Assembly: GCA_002917775.1 (NCBI GenBank)
Contig: KZ627160.1
Span: 132,917-196,916 of the forward strand
Length of the DNA: 64,000 nucleotides
Source of the DNA: Glaciozyma antarctica PI12
Taxonomy: Eukaryota > Basidiomycota > Microbotryomycetes > Kriegeriales > Camptobasidiaceae
Direction: 5' to 3'
The position numbers were made by a program, and so were the translations under genes. Shown piece after piece: positions 43,601-53,463 of this stretch. Every line of letters starts with the position of its first letter. Positions within the stretch are counted from its first letter, which is position 1. The notes under the pieces were generated by a model. The model saw nothing but the letters and a program-made list of their open reading frames with translations. It was not told where the DNA came from and searched no databases.

Positions 43601-46069
43601 TCAATCGAAGCACTGGCATTTCGCAGCGCTCCAAGTTCGCTCGTCGCACCTCGCTGCGATCGCTGGGTCTCTGCACGAAAGTGTATCAGCGTCGCTCTCG
43701 TCAGCTTCCGACCCGGAGAGGTATTCTCACACGCAGTTCTGAAAGCGTCCGACTATCAGCAGGCAGGCGCTAGATCAGCGAGGAAGACTCACAAAGATGA
43801 TGGGCCAAGCGCGCTCGACCGCGTGACCAAAAGTGGGATTCGACGGACCTCCCGAATTGTTGGGGCCCCATTCCTGCCACGAATCGGTCAGCATGCAGCG
43901 AGAAAGGAAGAGCGAGAAGTTTAAGCCCACCTGGTGAATCCAGTGGTCTGCAGGAGCCTGCGAAAGTAACGTCAGACCGGATCTCCATCGTGCGAAGTCC
44001 AGCTCACCTCGATTGTATCGCTCAGCGCCTGATAATGCTTCAGATCGTTGGCGAGCACTCTCCGCTTCGACACAACAAACTGCGCAGCCCACGCTATCTG
44101 TCACCTCAACTTATCAGCTTTCTCTCCAGCACTCCCGCCGGCCAATAACTCACCAACTGCTCTCGATCCTTTGGGCACACCTCGCCCCGAAACGTCTCGT
44201 AAATATCCGTCACATGCGGATACGTCCCCGTTCCCGTATCCTTCCCTCCACACCCGATTGTATGGTACGGCCCGAAGCTAAGGAAACCTGTGCTCCCTAC
44301 GACGAGTTCAGCTCGTCGACGTCCTGTCGAACCCCAGCTGATGTGGTGCTGGAAGAAGAAAGTGTGGTCGGCGAGGCCGGCAGGAGAGGGGGAGTAGGGT
44401 GAGGGGAGGGCGAGGGCGGAGGAGAGGGCGAGGGCGGTGGAGGGGTAATGTGATAGAATGTGGCGAAGGTACTGCGCTCAATTGTGAGAGGGGAATGAGG
44501 TGCGAGAGAGAGGAGACTCACAGTCGCTCCTTCGCGCCCGACATTCTCGAGAGGAATGACCTCGTCCACCCCGAGCTCCGCCTTCAGCGTTCCCGGATCC
44601 TGACCTCCCTTCGCGTAGACCAGGAAGCGCGCCTTCCTCACGCTGATGAAGTCAATCATCCGCAGATGAGCGATCATATCGCGCACCTCGGACGGTGGCT
44701 CGTCGTAATAGGAAATAACGACGTCCACCGTACCGAGGAGGCTGCAATGAGCCGGAGAGAGAGAGGCGGGGAGATAGGTACATAGCGGGGAAGGACCACG
44801 GGTGGGGGAGAAGGGAAGGAGGAGGATCCAAAGAAGGAATGGCGTGAGGGAGAGGAGGACGATGGGGACGGGGAAGGTGGATGGTAGACTTGAGGAAGAG
44901 GCGGAGTCGGAAAGGGAAGGTGACGGTGGTAGCGCTGGCAAGGGAGGTAGGACGAGGTTGCGGTAGTGCAGGCGTGAGATGCCACCGAGGATGGGTTCGG
45001 CGAGGTTGGTGAGAATGCGATCGATGTCGAAGGCGAAGAGCGAGCCGAACCCGTAGATGAAAACGAAAGGCAGCCATGCTCCGGCAAGCTCGTAAGATCT
45101 TGATCCGGCGATGCTCCAGAGGAGAAGGAAGGTGAGATTCCGTGGGAGAATCTCGAGAGGTAAGGATATTGGTGTCGATTGAGAGGAGGCGTGGTAAGTG
45201 AATTGGGAGAGAGGTCCGGCGACGACGAGGGTGATGATTGAAATAACGTCGGAGGCATCGATGCGAGAATACCAATCGTCCTCGAGGAGGGAGGAGAGGA
45301 AGAGGGCGGCGTAGATTGCTGTCGAGAGGACGAAGGCAACCTGCGAAAAAGGTCAGCGACGTCCCGCAGCTTGAGAAAACTCCACTCACGACCGATGTTC
45401 TGAGGAAGAAGTGGGGCTGGTTTTCTATCAGGGGAGTAACGCGTCTTCGAGCACTCTCCAACGCCACCGCGACGACGACGCCAAGACAACCTGGCAGCGA
45501 TGCGGACTTGCCGAAGAGCGCCAGGCCGACCAAGAAAGGTGCAAGGAGGGAGATGTACGTTGCTCTTGAGGTGTAGCTCTTGTTTGCTGCAAAAACGGCG
45601 GCAGGAAGGAGAAGAACCTGCGACCCCAGTCAGCGCCAGAAGCTCCGTCCTCACGCGCGCGGCTCACCTTGAGTCCCGTCCACACGACAGGGTGCACCAG
45701 CCTTGCTCCCCATACCAGCAGGAAGCTGCCCAATGCCAAGGCAGTTCCGTGAAGCCCCATCTCCTTCCATCCTCCGTCCAAGTCACGTCCCCCTCCCTCC
45801 TCATGTCCCATGCGCGACGTCCGCCAGACCTCTGCGCTAGCGAAGAGGACAAGTACAAGTAGCTGAGCTGGAACGAGGGCGAAGAGGACTTTGAGCTGCG
45901 AGTGGAGGGCTAGGTGGGCGAGGGAGAAGGCGGCGAGAGCTGAGGAGAGGATGTAGAGGGGAAGGAGGTAGGGGCGCGAAGGGGAGGCTTGGTGTTGCGA
46001 AGGCGGGTAGGAGGACGAAAGGTCGTCTTCCAGCGGTTCGTACAAGATGGCGTCCTCGGAGAGCCTCAT
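43601..46069 (-). CDS. Multi-pass membrane protein with C-terminal DUF3431 domain
   Basis: N-terminal half (ATG 46069, MRLSEDAILYEPLEDDLSSS) has about eight hydrophobic segments, e.g. YLLPLYILSSALAAFSLAHL, LLVLVLFASAEVW, GTALALGSFLLVWG, VVAFVLSTAIYAALFLSSLL, IVLLSLTPFLLWILLLPF. The C-terminal half is DUF3431: GTVDVVISYYDEPPSEVRDM, RFLVYAKGGQDPG, IPLENVGREGAT, YHTIGCGGKDTGTGTYPHVT, FVVSKRRVLAND. The end is pieced from tiny exons: AWPIIF, then a 6-base exon (AAC TGC, 43733-43738), then RDPAIAARCDERTWSAAKCQ and CFD, TGA at 43601, giving the Cys-rich tail usual for this domain. DUF3431 proteins are glycosyltransferase-like but uncharacterised to my knowledge; fusion to a polytopic membrane region suggests a secretory-pathway or cell-surface role (inference). 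Confidence 0.8.
43733..43738 (-). other. Six-base microexon in the DUF3431 gene
   Basis: AACTGC (Asn-Cys) lies between introns of 54 bases (43739-43792, GTGAGT...TTTCAG) and 62 bases (43671-43732, GTGTGA...GTGCAG). It gives IIFNCRDPAIAARC. A 20-base alternative exon using an upstream AG is also in phase but gives a less family-like sequence. Confidence 0.6.
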
Positions 46070-46750
46070 GGCGGGGTCGTGTGCTCCACACAAGAGCAGA
46101 ACGCGAAAAAAGGCGCGTGCTTGCCCGAACTTGACGGAATCTCCGCGCTCACTGCTCAGAGCACAAAAGTCATCAGCGCTTGTGCTGGGGAGTGCAACGA
46201 GACGAGTCCTCCCCATCATCCCAGAAAGCTGAGCAGGCAAGAAGGAGGATCGAGGAAACGATGGACCGCGCAATCGCCAACCACTCGAACGAAGAGGGAC
46301 CCCTACCGGGAGCAGCACACGAGCTTCTCAGGCTTTAAAGGCGTCCTGAGGGCCTGTTCATCTTGATCACGACCAGGGTCGGACAGGAGATCCCCGGTTG
46401 CTTCGCGAGGGGAGGAGGACGGAAGGACGTGAAGCAGCCGAAGCAGGGCTGGCAGCCTCGCTGGGAGCTCCAGACGAGCCTCGCCGCACCGCGATCACCA
46501 CGCAGACGCAAAGCTGGGCCCCAATCCACGACATAACAGTAAAGTCACTATCGAGTGAGGCTCAGGATCAAGATATCAAGAGGCGACGACGTCACCAGCT
46601 GCCATCCCTCTCCCTTCCACACCGACGCTGATTCCTGCCCTCCTCTCTCGTTTGAGAGCAGGGGTTTCCCCTAAAGCCTCTTCCTGAGACCAGGCAGCCA
46701 CTAAGATCACAGCGAACGCCCGTCGGCCGGGGGCTTGAGACGACGTCGCC
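46070..46750. promoter_or_regulatory. Divergent promoter region, DUF3431 gene / PDK1-type kinase
   Basis: 681 bases between opposite-facing starts. It should contain both 5' leaders. No motif or gene recognised. Confidence 0.5.
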
Positions 46751-49198
46751 ATGTCCAGAGTGCGTCCTCGCCCTCCCCCAGAGGATCTCAGCTAACCGCT
46801 CCTCGCAGTTGACAGCAGCAAGCCACTCGTCCCTTCTCCAGGCCCTTACTCCCCTCGGCGGACCTCCAACGACCTCCACCTCCTCCCTCTCCTCGTCCTC
46901 CTCTGCCGTCTCCCGTCAGTCCTCGTGCCGTTCCACCGCCTCAGTCCAAGCCGTCCCTTTCCGTACACCCATTCGCGGCAATGGTAACAGCAACATGGCG
47001 TACGGTACGAGCGGGATCGGGCGCGGCTTCGATTCGAGCGGGACGACGTCGAGCGTTGGAGCAGGTGGGAGCTACTTCTCTGGCGCACCGATGGAGCGGC
47101 GAGGATCTGAGAACGGGGGGTATCCTGGGTCGGCGAATGGGAGCTCAACGGCTTTGGGGTTGAGAGCGGCTGCGGCGGGAGTGGTGTGCGCCAGGGCGGT
47201 CGGGGAGGAGAGGCCAGAGGTGGCGAGGCTTGTCAGCGAGACGCTGAGTGACCAGCCGGCGAAGGAGGAGGGAGTCATGATGCGCAAGACGGCGGGGGAC
47301 TTTGTGTTTGGGGACGTGTTGGGGGAGGGATCGTACAGCACCGTGAGTCGCGTCTCGAGGGGAGCTGAGCGAGAGGGAGCTGACTTGAAGAGCAGGTCTC
47401 GCTGGTGACGGACAAGCACTTGCCGAACAAGCAGTACGCGCTCAAGGTCCTCGACAAGGAGCACATCAAGCGAGAGAAGAAGACCAAGTACGTCCTCATC
47501 GAGAGGGACACGCTCAAGACGCTCGACGGGCACCCTGGGATCGTGCGCCTGTACTGGACCTTTCAAGATGCGCGGAGCTTGTGTGCGTGCGTTCTGTCTA
47601 CCACGAACTGCTCACTGACCTGGACCGCAGACTACGTCCTCGAGCTGGCGAAGAACGGGGAGCTCCTCAAGTGGATCAAGAAGGTGCGATCTCCCATGCT
47701 CTCCACTCTCGTCGCTCCTGACAGTCTACGCACAGTTCGGCTCCTTCTCGCTCCCTTCGACCAGATTCTACGCCGCGCAAATCCTCAGTGCCGTCGAGCA
47801 CATGCACAGCAAGGGCGTGATCCACCGCGACCTCAAGCCCGAGAAGTACGCCGTCTGTGCCCGTCTTTGAGGACCTTGCTGACGCCCGCGCTCGCAGTAT
47901 CCTGCTGGATGACAAGATGCGAATCAAGGTCACCGACTTTGGGACTGCCAAGCTCCTGGGGGACGCCGAAGTCGTCGAGCCCGAGGTCCTTCCAGGTGAG
48001 AGTCAGTCGTTCGTACTGTTCCTGCTTTTCGACACTCATACAGCTGCACAGGGCAACGGCAACGGTCCCGCTCGTTCGTTGGTACTCCCGAATACGTCTC
48101 CCCCGAGATCCTCTCCGAGAAGAAGGAGTCCTCCAAATCGTGCGTTCTCCCTTCCCTTCTCGCAAGCCTAAGCTAATCCTATCCCCAGATCCGACTACTG
48201 GGGCTTTGGCTGTATTCTTTTCCAAATACTCGCCGGCCACCCTCCCTTCCAAGCTCGCACCGAGTACCTCATGTTCCAAAAGATCATCAACCTCGACTAC
48301 ACCTTCCCGCCCGGCTTCCCTTCCGACGCTCAAGACCTCGTCTCCAAGCTTCTCGTGCGTCCTCTCTACTTTCTACCTCCGCTACAGCGACTGACCTCTC
48401 GCAGGTCCTCGACCCTCTAGCACGACTCGGCGGCGGACCCGACGGTATCGAAGCGATCAAGTCCCACCCCTTCTTCACTTCGTCCCCCTCTATCGACTTC
48501 TCCACCATTTGGAGCACAACACCACCGGAGATCGAGACGGGGTTGGCGCAGCCGAAGAAGGAGGAGAGAGGCGAGTTTGTGATGCCCAAGGGGTTGGAGG
48601 GGTTCGTTAGTGAGGAGGGGGAGATGAGTGATGACGAGGGGCCGAGGGGGAGGAGAGAGGAGGGGAGCGGGACGATGGGAAGTGGGAGTCCGATGGAGGT
48701 AGTGCGGGAGGCTCCGAGGGTCGAGCCTGCGACGAAGTGGTGCGTTATCCTTCTCGCTCTTCGCGGATGGAGGGAAGCTGATGGGACGCAGGACGGGAAT
48801 CCTCCTCCCGAGCGAGACGATCCTCTTCGCTTCCCCCGTCCTCGATCGCGGGGGATTCTTGTCGAAGAAACGCACGCTTATCCTAACCGACTACCCGCGC
48901 CTCATCTGCATCAAGGAGGTTGTCCACCGCGTCACGCTCAAGAGCGAGACCTTTATCGCCAATTCTAGCAGCGGGAGCTCGGCGAAACCGACCTTCCTCC
49001 GTGCCGACGCTGAGGGCGACAAGGTCTTTCTCGTTCGGACTGTGCGTCGATTTCCTTTTCGAGGACGAGCGAGTGAGGAGCTGATGTGGTGCGCAGAGCC
49101 AACGCACGTTTAAGTATGAGGAGCCAACGGGTGGGGCGGCGAGGTGGGTTGCGGAGCTGAGGGATGCGCAGGAGAAGGGTGCGGTGGGGAGGAATTAG
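46751..49198 (+). CDS. PDK1-type (Pkh1/2, Ksg1) AGC protein kinase with C-terminal PH domain
   Basis: Phosphoinositide-dependent-kinase-1 homologue; in fungi these phosphorylate the activation loops of AGC kinases downstream of sphingolipid signals. Exon 1 is 9 bases (ATGTCCAGA, 46751-46759), joined to [20 protein letters not shown]. Kinase motifs: [126 protein letters not shown]. The C-terminal PH-like domain reads [32 protein letters not shown] and [15 protein letters not shown], ending GRN with TAG at 49196. Order (long N-terminus, kinase, linker, PH) is that of PDK1 and sets it apart from other AGC kinases. Confidence 0.93.
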
Positions 49199-49631
49199 AG
49201 TAGAGGGTTTTATGGAAAATACTAGGGAGGCATACACACCATTGATAATGTCCTAGAGCTTGTTCGACGAGAGCGGGCTCATCGAGGCGCGTCCTGAAGG
49301 GCGATTCGCCCCGCGAAGCAGCTGTGCGTCTTTTCTTCTCTGCTCGCGTTCGTCCTCCTGTAGTACCTAAACAGGCTTTCTCCACTCTTTGCGCTTCCTC
49401 CTACCTTCTTACACCGAGTCTGAATGCAGAAGCCTTTCAAAATCTCGTTCGACCTGCGAAGCCGGCGATCTAAGCCCTCTCCGCTCTCCAACATGGTCCT
49501 CTTCTTCCTCTGCTTTCCCAAGTCTACCGTGCGCCATACGAGCTCCCGGAAAGTCCAGTACTCGCGTTCTGTACAATCAAGTGGCATTATGCAGAGCATT
49601 CCTTTGTCAAATCACTCCTCGTCTACTGCGC
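49199..49631. other. Convergent 3' region between the PDK1-type kinase and the VWA gene
   Basis: 433 bases between two stops; only 3' UTRs expected and nothing else seen. Confidence 0.6.
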
Positions 49632-51769
49632 TCACTTCTGCGACCCACAAACCTCATCAGCTCCCATCCTCGCTACGAGAAGAAGAACGTACCTCATCTG
49701 ACGTATCGTAGCTACTATCGATGCCGCCCATCAACAGTTTGACGAGCCACATCTCGGGCGTAAGGTCGACCGGCGGGTTAGCCTTGAGCATATCGTCGGC
49801 CTCGTTCTCAAAGTTGCTCGTAACCTGAGTCGCACTCATCAGCATCAATAAAGGAGCCCTACTCCTCCTCCGTTAACCCCAACAACTCTAATGCTGCCAC
49901 AAAAACAACCAAAAACGCAAAAAGACGCAGAAAAGGGAAAAGGACGCACGTCGACCAATCCACCGATCTCGGGGTGCGAATCAATCTCCTCCAGGAAGGT
50001 GCGCGCCTTCTGGTCGTTGCCCACCTGGCTAAGCTGGAAGCTGACCGCGTCGGAGCCGTAGCGAGTCCGAGCGAGCTCGCGGTTGGCGTTGCTGATAGCC
50101 TTGACGATCGCGAACGTGTACTCTCCTCCCTACGCTCTTTGTCAACGTGATTCCCCGAGTAACGAGAGAGGAAGAGACGCACGGGAACTCCATCGGTGAC
50201 GGCGATGATGAGAACGGGCTTCTGCAGCCTGCCAGCCCTCGCGGGTCCCAGGACGAGCGGCTCGAGGATCTTCTGCTGAAGCGCGGTTCCGAGCGGGGTC
50301 AAGCCTGAGAACTTGACTTGCTGCATGAGGGCGAGCGCCGCCTGCTCCGACGCGATGTTGTTCCCCTCGACGCGCGAGTTCATGAAGCGGACTTGGATGC
50401 CGTCCTGGTCGAAGAGAGAGCAGGCTTGCGCAACGCGACCGAGGATAAGCTTGAGGTCGTCGCTGGACCATCGTCGGCGTCAGTTCCGAGCTTGGGAGAC
50501 GGTAGCGAGGCGGCAAGACGAACATGCGAGTTCCGTTCTCCTCAAAGGTCATCGATCCGCTGTCGTCCAAATAGAGAACCGTGTCGAACCTTACGCAGAT
50601 GCGTTAGCTCTTGCTCTCGACGGAGGATGGAAGGAACAAACAGGGAGAGCTTGGAAAGGTCCATCGCCAGTTCCATCGGAATCCGCCACTCGGCAGCGAT
50701 CTTGGGAAGCGCTCCCGAGCGAGCGACGTTCTGAGCGAGCGCCTCAAGCGATCCCTGAGGATAGAAGGCGGCGAGGTTCTGCGAAACGACAGCATCAGCC
50801 GCAGGTCCGATCCTCTCGCGCGCAAAGTTGACGAACCTGGTCCTGAACTCCCTGCTTGAGCACCTGAAGGATCGCGTTCGCATCGGGTCCACCACCGACG
50901 TGCGCCTGCTGCTGCTGCTGCTGCGGAGGAGGGGCGCCATACTGTTGCTGGGGAGGCGCGCCGTACTGCTGCTGCTGCTGAGGAGCTCCCTGGGGAGCTC
51001 CGTATTGGCCTTGCTGAGGAGCTCCGTACTGCCCTTGCTGAGGCTGCTGACCGTATCCTGCACGCGGCGTACATGATCAGCTCGGGGCGGGAGATGGGAG
51101 CGGGGGGAAGGAGTGGGTGAGAGCCGGACCTTGCTGAGGCTGGCCGTACTGTCCTTGCTGAGGAGGGGGCTGCCCATACTGTCCCTGAGGAGGAAGGGCA
51201 CCATACTGTCCCTGTTGAGGAGGCTGGCCGTGCGAGGGAGGCGCGGCGGAGGTGGGGCGGGAGCCGGGGACGAGGGAGGGAGGAGGTCCGGAGGGAGCGG
51301 AGTAGCCGGATTGCTGTCCCTGGGGAGGGGCTAGAGAGGAAGAGTTAGCCAAGTTACTGGGGGAGTGGGAGTTAAGGCGCCAACACGTCACTCGGTCGAC
51401 CTCCCCACCACTCCGTTGCGGAGTCCATCGAGCTGCAGCGCTCCCCCTCTGCCCCTAGTCCACCGCTGTCTCTGTACAATATAGCAACGTAAAGCGAACT
51501 CACGGGCACCGTACTGCTGCTGCTGGCCCTGAGGGGGCTGGCCATACTGACCCTGCTGAGGCGGGGGAGCACCGTACTGCTGGGGAGCGGCCTGAGGAGG
51601 CGCGCCGTAGGGCGAGGGAGGAGCTCCTCCGGCAGCGTTCTGAGCGGCGGCGAGTTTAGAGGCGAGTCCCTGCACCAACCCAACGGTCAACGTCGCTTCG
51701 AGAGTGAGGTGGACCGAGGTGGCTCGCAGCGCGCCCGCAGTGTCGCTCGGTTGGCTGGGGACGTACCAT
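49632..51769 (-). CDS. von Willebrand factor A domain protein with Pro/Gln-rich N-terminus
   Basis: Probable start ATG at 51769, which forms a 3-base first exon directly before a GTACGT donor (intron 51670-51766), then GLASKLAAAQNAAGGAPPSP. A low-complexity region of PQQGQYGQPP-like repeats spans about 51600-50900. A helical block SLEALAQNVARSGALPKIAA EW... leads to the VWA domain: VLYLDDSGSMTFEENGTRI (MIDAS DxSGS), DDLKLILGRVAQACSLFD, VRFMNSRVEGNNIASEQAAL, TPLGTALQQKILEPLVLG, KPVLIIAVTDGVPGGEYTF (MIDAS Asp). The tail FENEADDMLKANPPVDLTPE and LLMGGIDSSYDTSDE ends K-stop across a last intron, TGA at 49632. The VWA metal-site residues DxSxS, T and D are present. Function unknown; similar VWA proteins are common in fungi. 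The start is the least certain part. Confidence 0.8.
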
Positions 51770-52256
51770 TGTGCTTGAGTGGAGTTCTGAGAGTGTTGAA
51801 GAGGTGATTCGCTGTTCGAGAGCAGGCGTGGGGTGAGAACGGGAGCTGAGGAAGCAGGCCGATCTCGCCTGAGTACGCCAAAGTGCATGTACTCAGGTCA
51901 GCGAGATGACACGGTGGTCTGTCACCTTCGACCAGACCTTCCACGACTGCTCTTGAGCGCTCGTGGCTCTCCTGGACACTCTTCTAGTGTGGCTAGACGG
52001 TCCTTACCGCCGGAGGGATAAGAAGAGCTTGCGGCGCCGGGCTTGTCCCGCCTCCTCGCTCGCCGTCCTCATCGTCGCCGGTGTTGGACTATCCAATGCG
52101 CGACAGTACTCACCCACCACCTAGCCGAACGTTGCTTCTCTTCTCGAGGACCAGCGCAACGCCCAGCGGAGCCTTTCGAGCCTGAGACGACTCGCCTGCC
52201 CAGCAGGTGCTTCGCACGATATTCCTGTCTGCCTCTACTTTTTTTCCTCCTCTCTA
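51770..52256. other. Upstream region of the VWA gene
   Basis: 487 bases between the VWA start and the stop of the next minus-strand gene. An open frame starting at 51888 lies partly here, but its reading crosses the VWA exon-1 donor, so I treat it as chance. No motif recognised. Confidence 0.4.
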
Positions 52257-52645
52257 TCAACGAAGGACCTGCTTCTCGATGTCCTTCGTGACATCTTCGA
52301 GGCGGATCTGGGCTGCGGACTGGGGAGGAAGATCGAGGTCCAGAGTGCTGAGCAAGGCCATGGTGTCGGTGACGAGCGCGGTGCGAAGGCGCTGGTCGAG
52401 CTTCTTGTGCTCGGGGTGGAAGAGGGAGAGGGTGACGAGGGTGACGAGTGTCGTAGATTGCGAAGGGCCCTTGGTCTGCGAAGGGATTCAAGAACGATTT
52501 TGGGGGATCGGTTGAAGAGGGATCTCACCTTGTGAGCAGCGAGAATCTCGCATTCGGAGGGATTCCCACTGAGGTTCAAGGCCGCGAGCGCTTCGGCCTC
52601 CGTAGGGAAGACGGAAAAGTTCATCGGTTCAGGAGAGGACAGCAT
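52257..52645 (-). CDS. Small protein of unknown function (about 111 residues)
   Basis: Two exons. ATG at 52645: MLSSPEPMNFSVFPTEAEAL then AALNLSGNPSECEILAAHK; a GTGAGA...CGCAG intron joins in phase to TKGPSQSTTLVTLVTLSL, FHPEHKKLDQRLRTALVTD, MALLSTLDLDLPPQSAAQI and RLEDVTKDIEKQVLR, TGA at 52257. Helical, soluble, slightly basic at the end. A second Met at residue 8 is an alternative start. I do not recognise the family. Its start lies only about 28 bases from the possible end of the next gene. Confidence 0.65.
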
Positions 52646-52672
52646 CGGCGGTAAATCGAGATGCAGACAAGT

Positions 52673-53272
52673 TCAGCTCGGTAGGGTAGGAAGGTCGAGA
52701 AGGGAGAGGTACGCGTCTGCTTCGTCATAAAGGACGGATGGGATCCAGTAGGTGAGGGGTGGAGAATGACGAACGGAGATGGCGAGGACTACACTAGACC
52801 GCCTCTTTTGAGCAGCAGCTTCGCGTCCATGTAGATTGTGCGCAGATGCAGATGTATCCTGAAAAGCACGTGGAAATCAGCTCCGGGATATTTGCAGGGC
52901 TGAGTGAACGCACCACGTCTTGTCGGCAGTGCTGGTCCAGCTCATCCGCCGTGGCCGTCTGAGCCAGCCCAAGCAGCTCGTACGCCTCCTTCAAGTCGTC
53001 GACAACCTCGAACGTCAAAGGTATCCCCCCTCTCTCTCCCTCTCCCACCTCACCCCAACCTCTTCTCCAGCTCACGAATCTTCGCGTCCCGCACCTCGAG
53101 CTCCGAGCCTACGGGCTCCAGGAAGGCACTCGTCGATTCGTTCCCCACCGCGACTCCTTTCGCTTAGGTTCGGAGCGGAGAGGTGAGGTTTCGATGCGGG
53201 CGGCGAACGTGGAGCGACGTCGGGGTCTGCGGCGGGGTCCGGAGCGATGGGGGCTGATTGAGCGGCGCCCAT
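52673..53272 (-). CDS. Small protein with predicted N-myristoylation site, exon structure unsure
   Basis: ATG at 53272 gives MGAAQSAPIAPDPAADPDVA, with Gly2 and a small residue at 6 as in N-myristoylated proteins. A likely 52-base intron joins to VAVGNESTSAFLEPVGSELE and perhaps VRDAKIRELEKRLG. A later exon EVVDDLKEAYELLGLAQTAT / ADELDQHCRQDV is clearly coding, but its phase fits only if splicing occurs at an internal GTGCGG. The last exon can be read either as DTSASAHNLHGREAAAQ... to TGA at 52673, or, one frame off, as IHLHLRTIYMDAKLLLKRGG ending near 52794. N-myristoylated MICOS subunits (Mic19 type) begin similarly, but the expected CHCH cysteines are not seen. Confidence 0.45.
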
Positions 53273-53463
53273 CTTGTGTGTGTGGTCTCGAGGTCGAGGA
53301 AGAGGGGGAGTGTCGAAAAACGCGAAAAGGCGTTAGGCGCCTCAGCCAAACCTGAGCTGGTGCGAGAGTATCTCCGGCTTGTGGTTGGCGATAATGTTGC
53401 ATAAGTCACACTACACAGGGAGGTGTGTACAAGCGTCCATGCAGTGTCCTTCCTTTTTGCAGC

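Noticed and set aside
51687-51944. Alternative upstream start of the VWA gene at 51888 or 51944
   Set aside because: Frames read through the GTACGT donor and stop or turn to nonsense; the ATG-GT junction at 51767 gives a clean join to GLASKLAAAQN.
52673-53272. Naming the MGAAQS protein MIC19
   Set aside because: Start fits but no CHCH cysteine pairs are visible and the 3' exons are unresolved.
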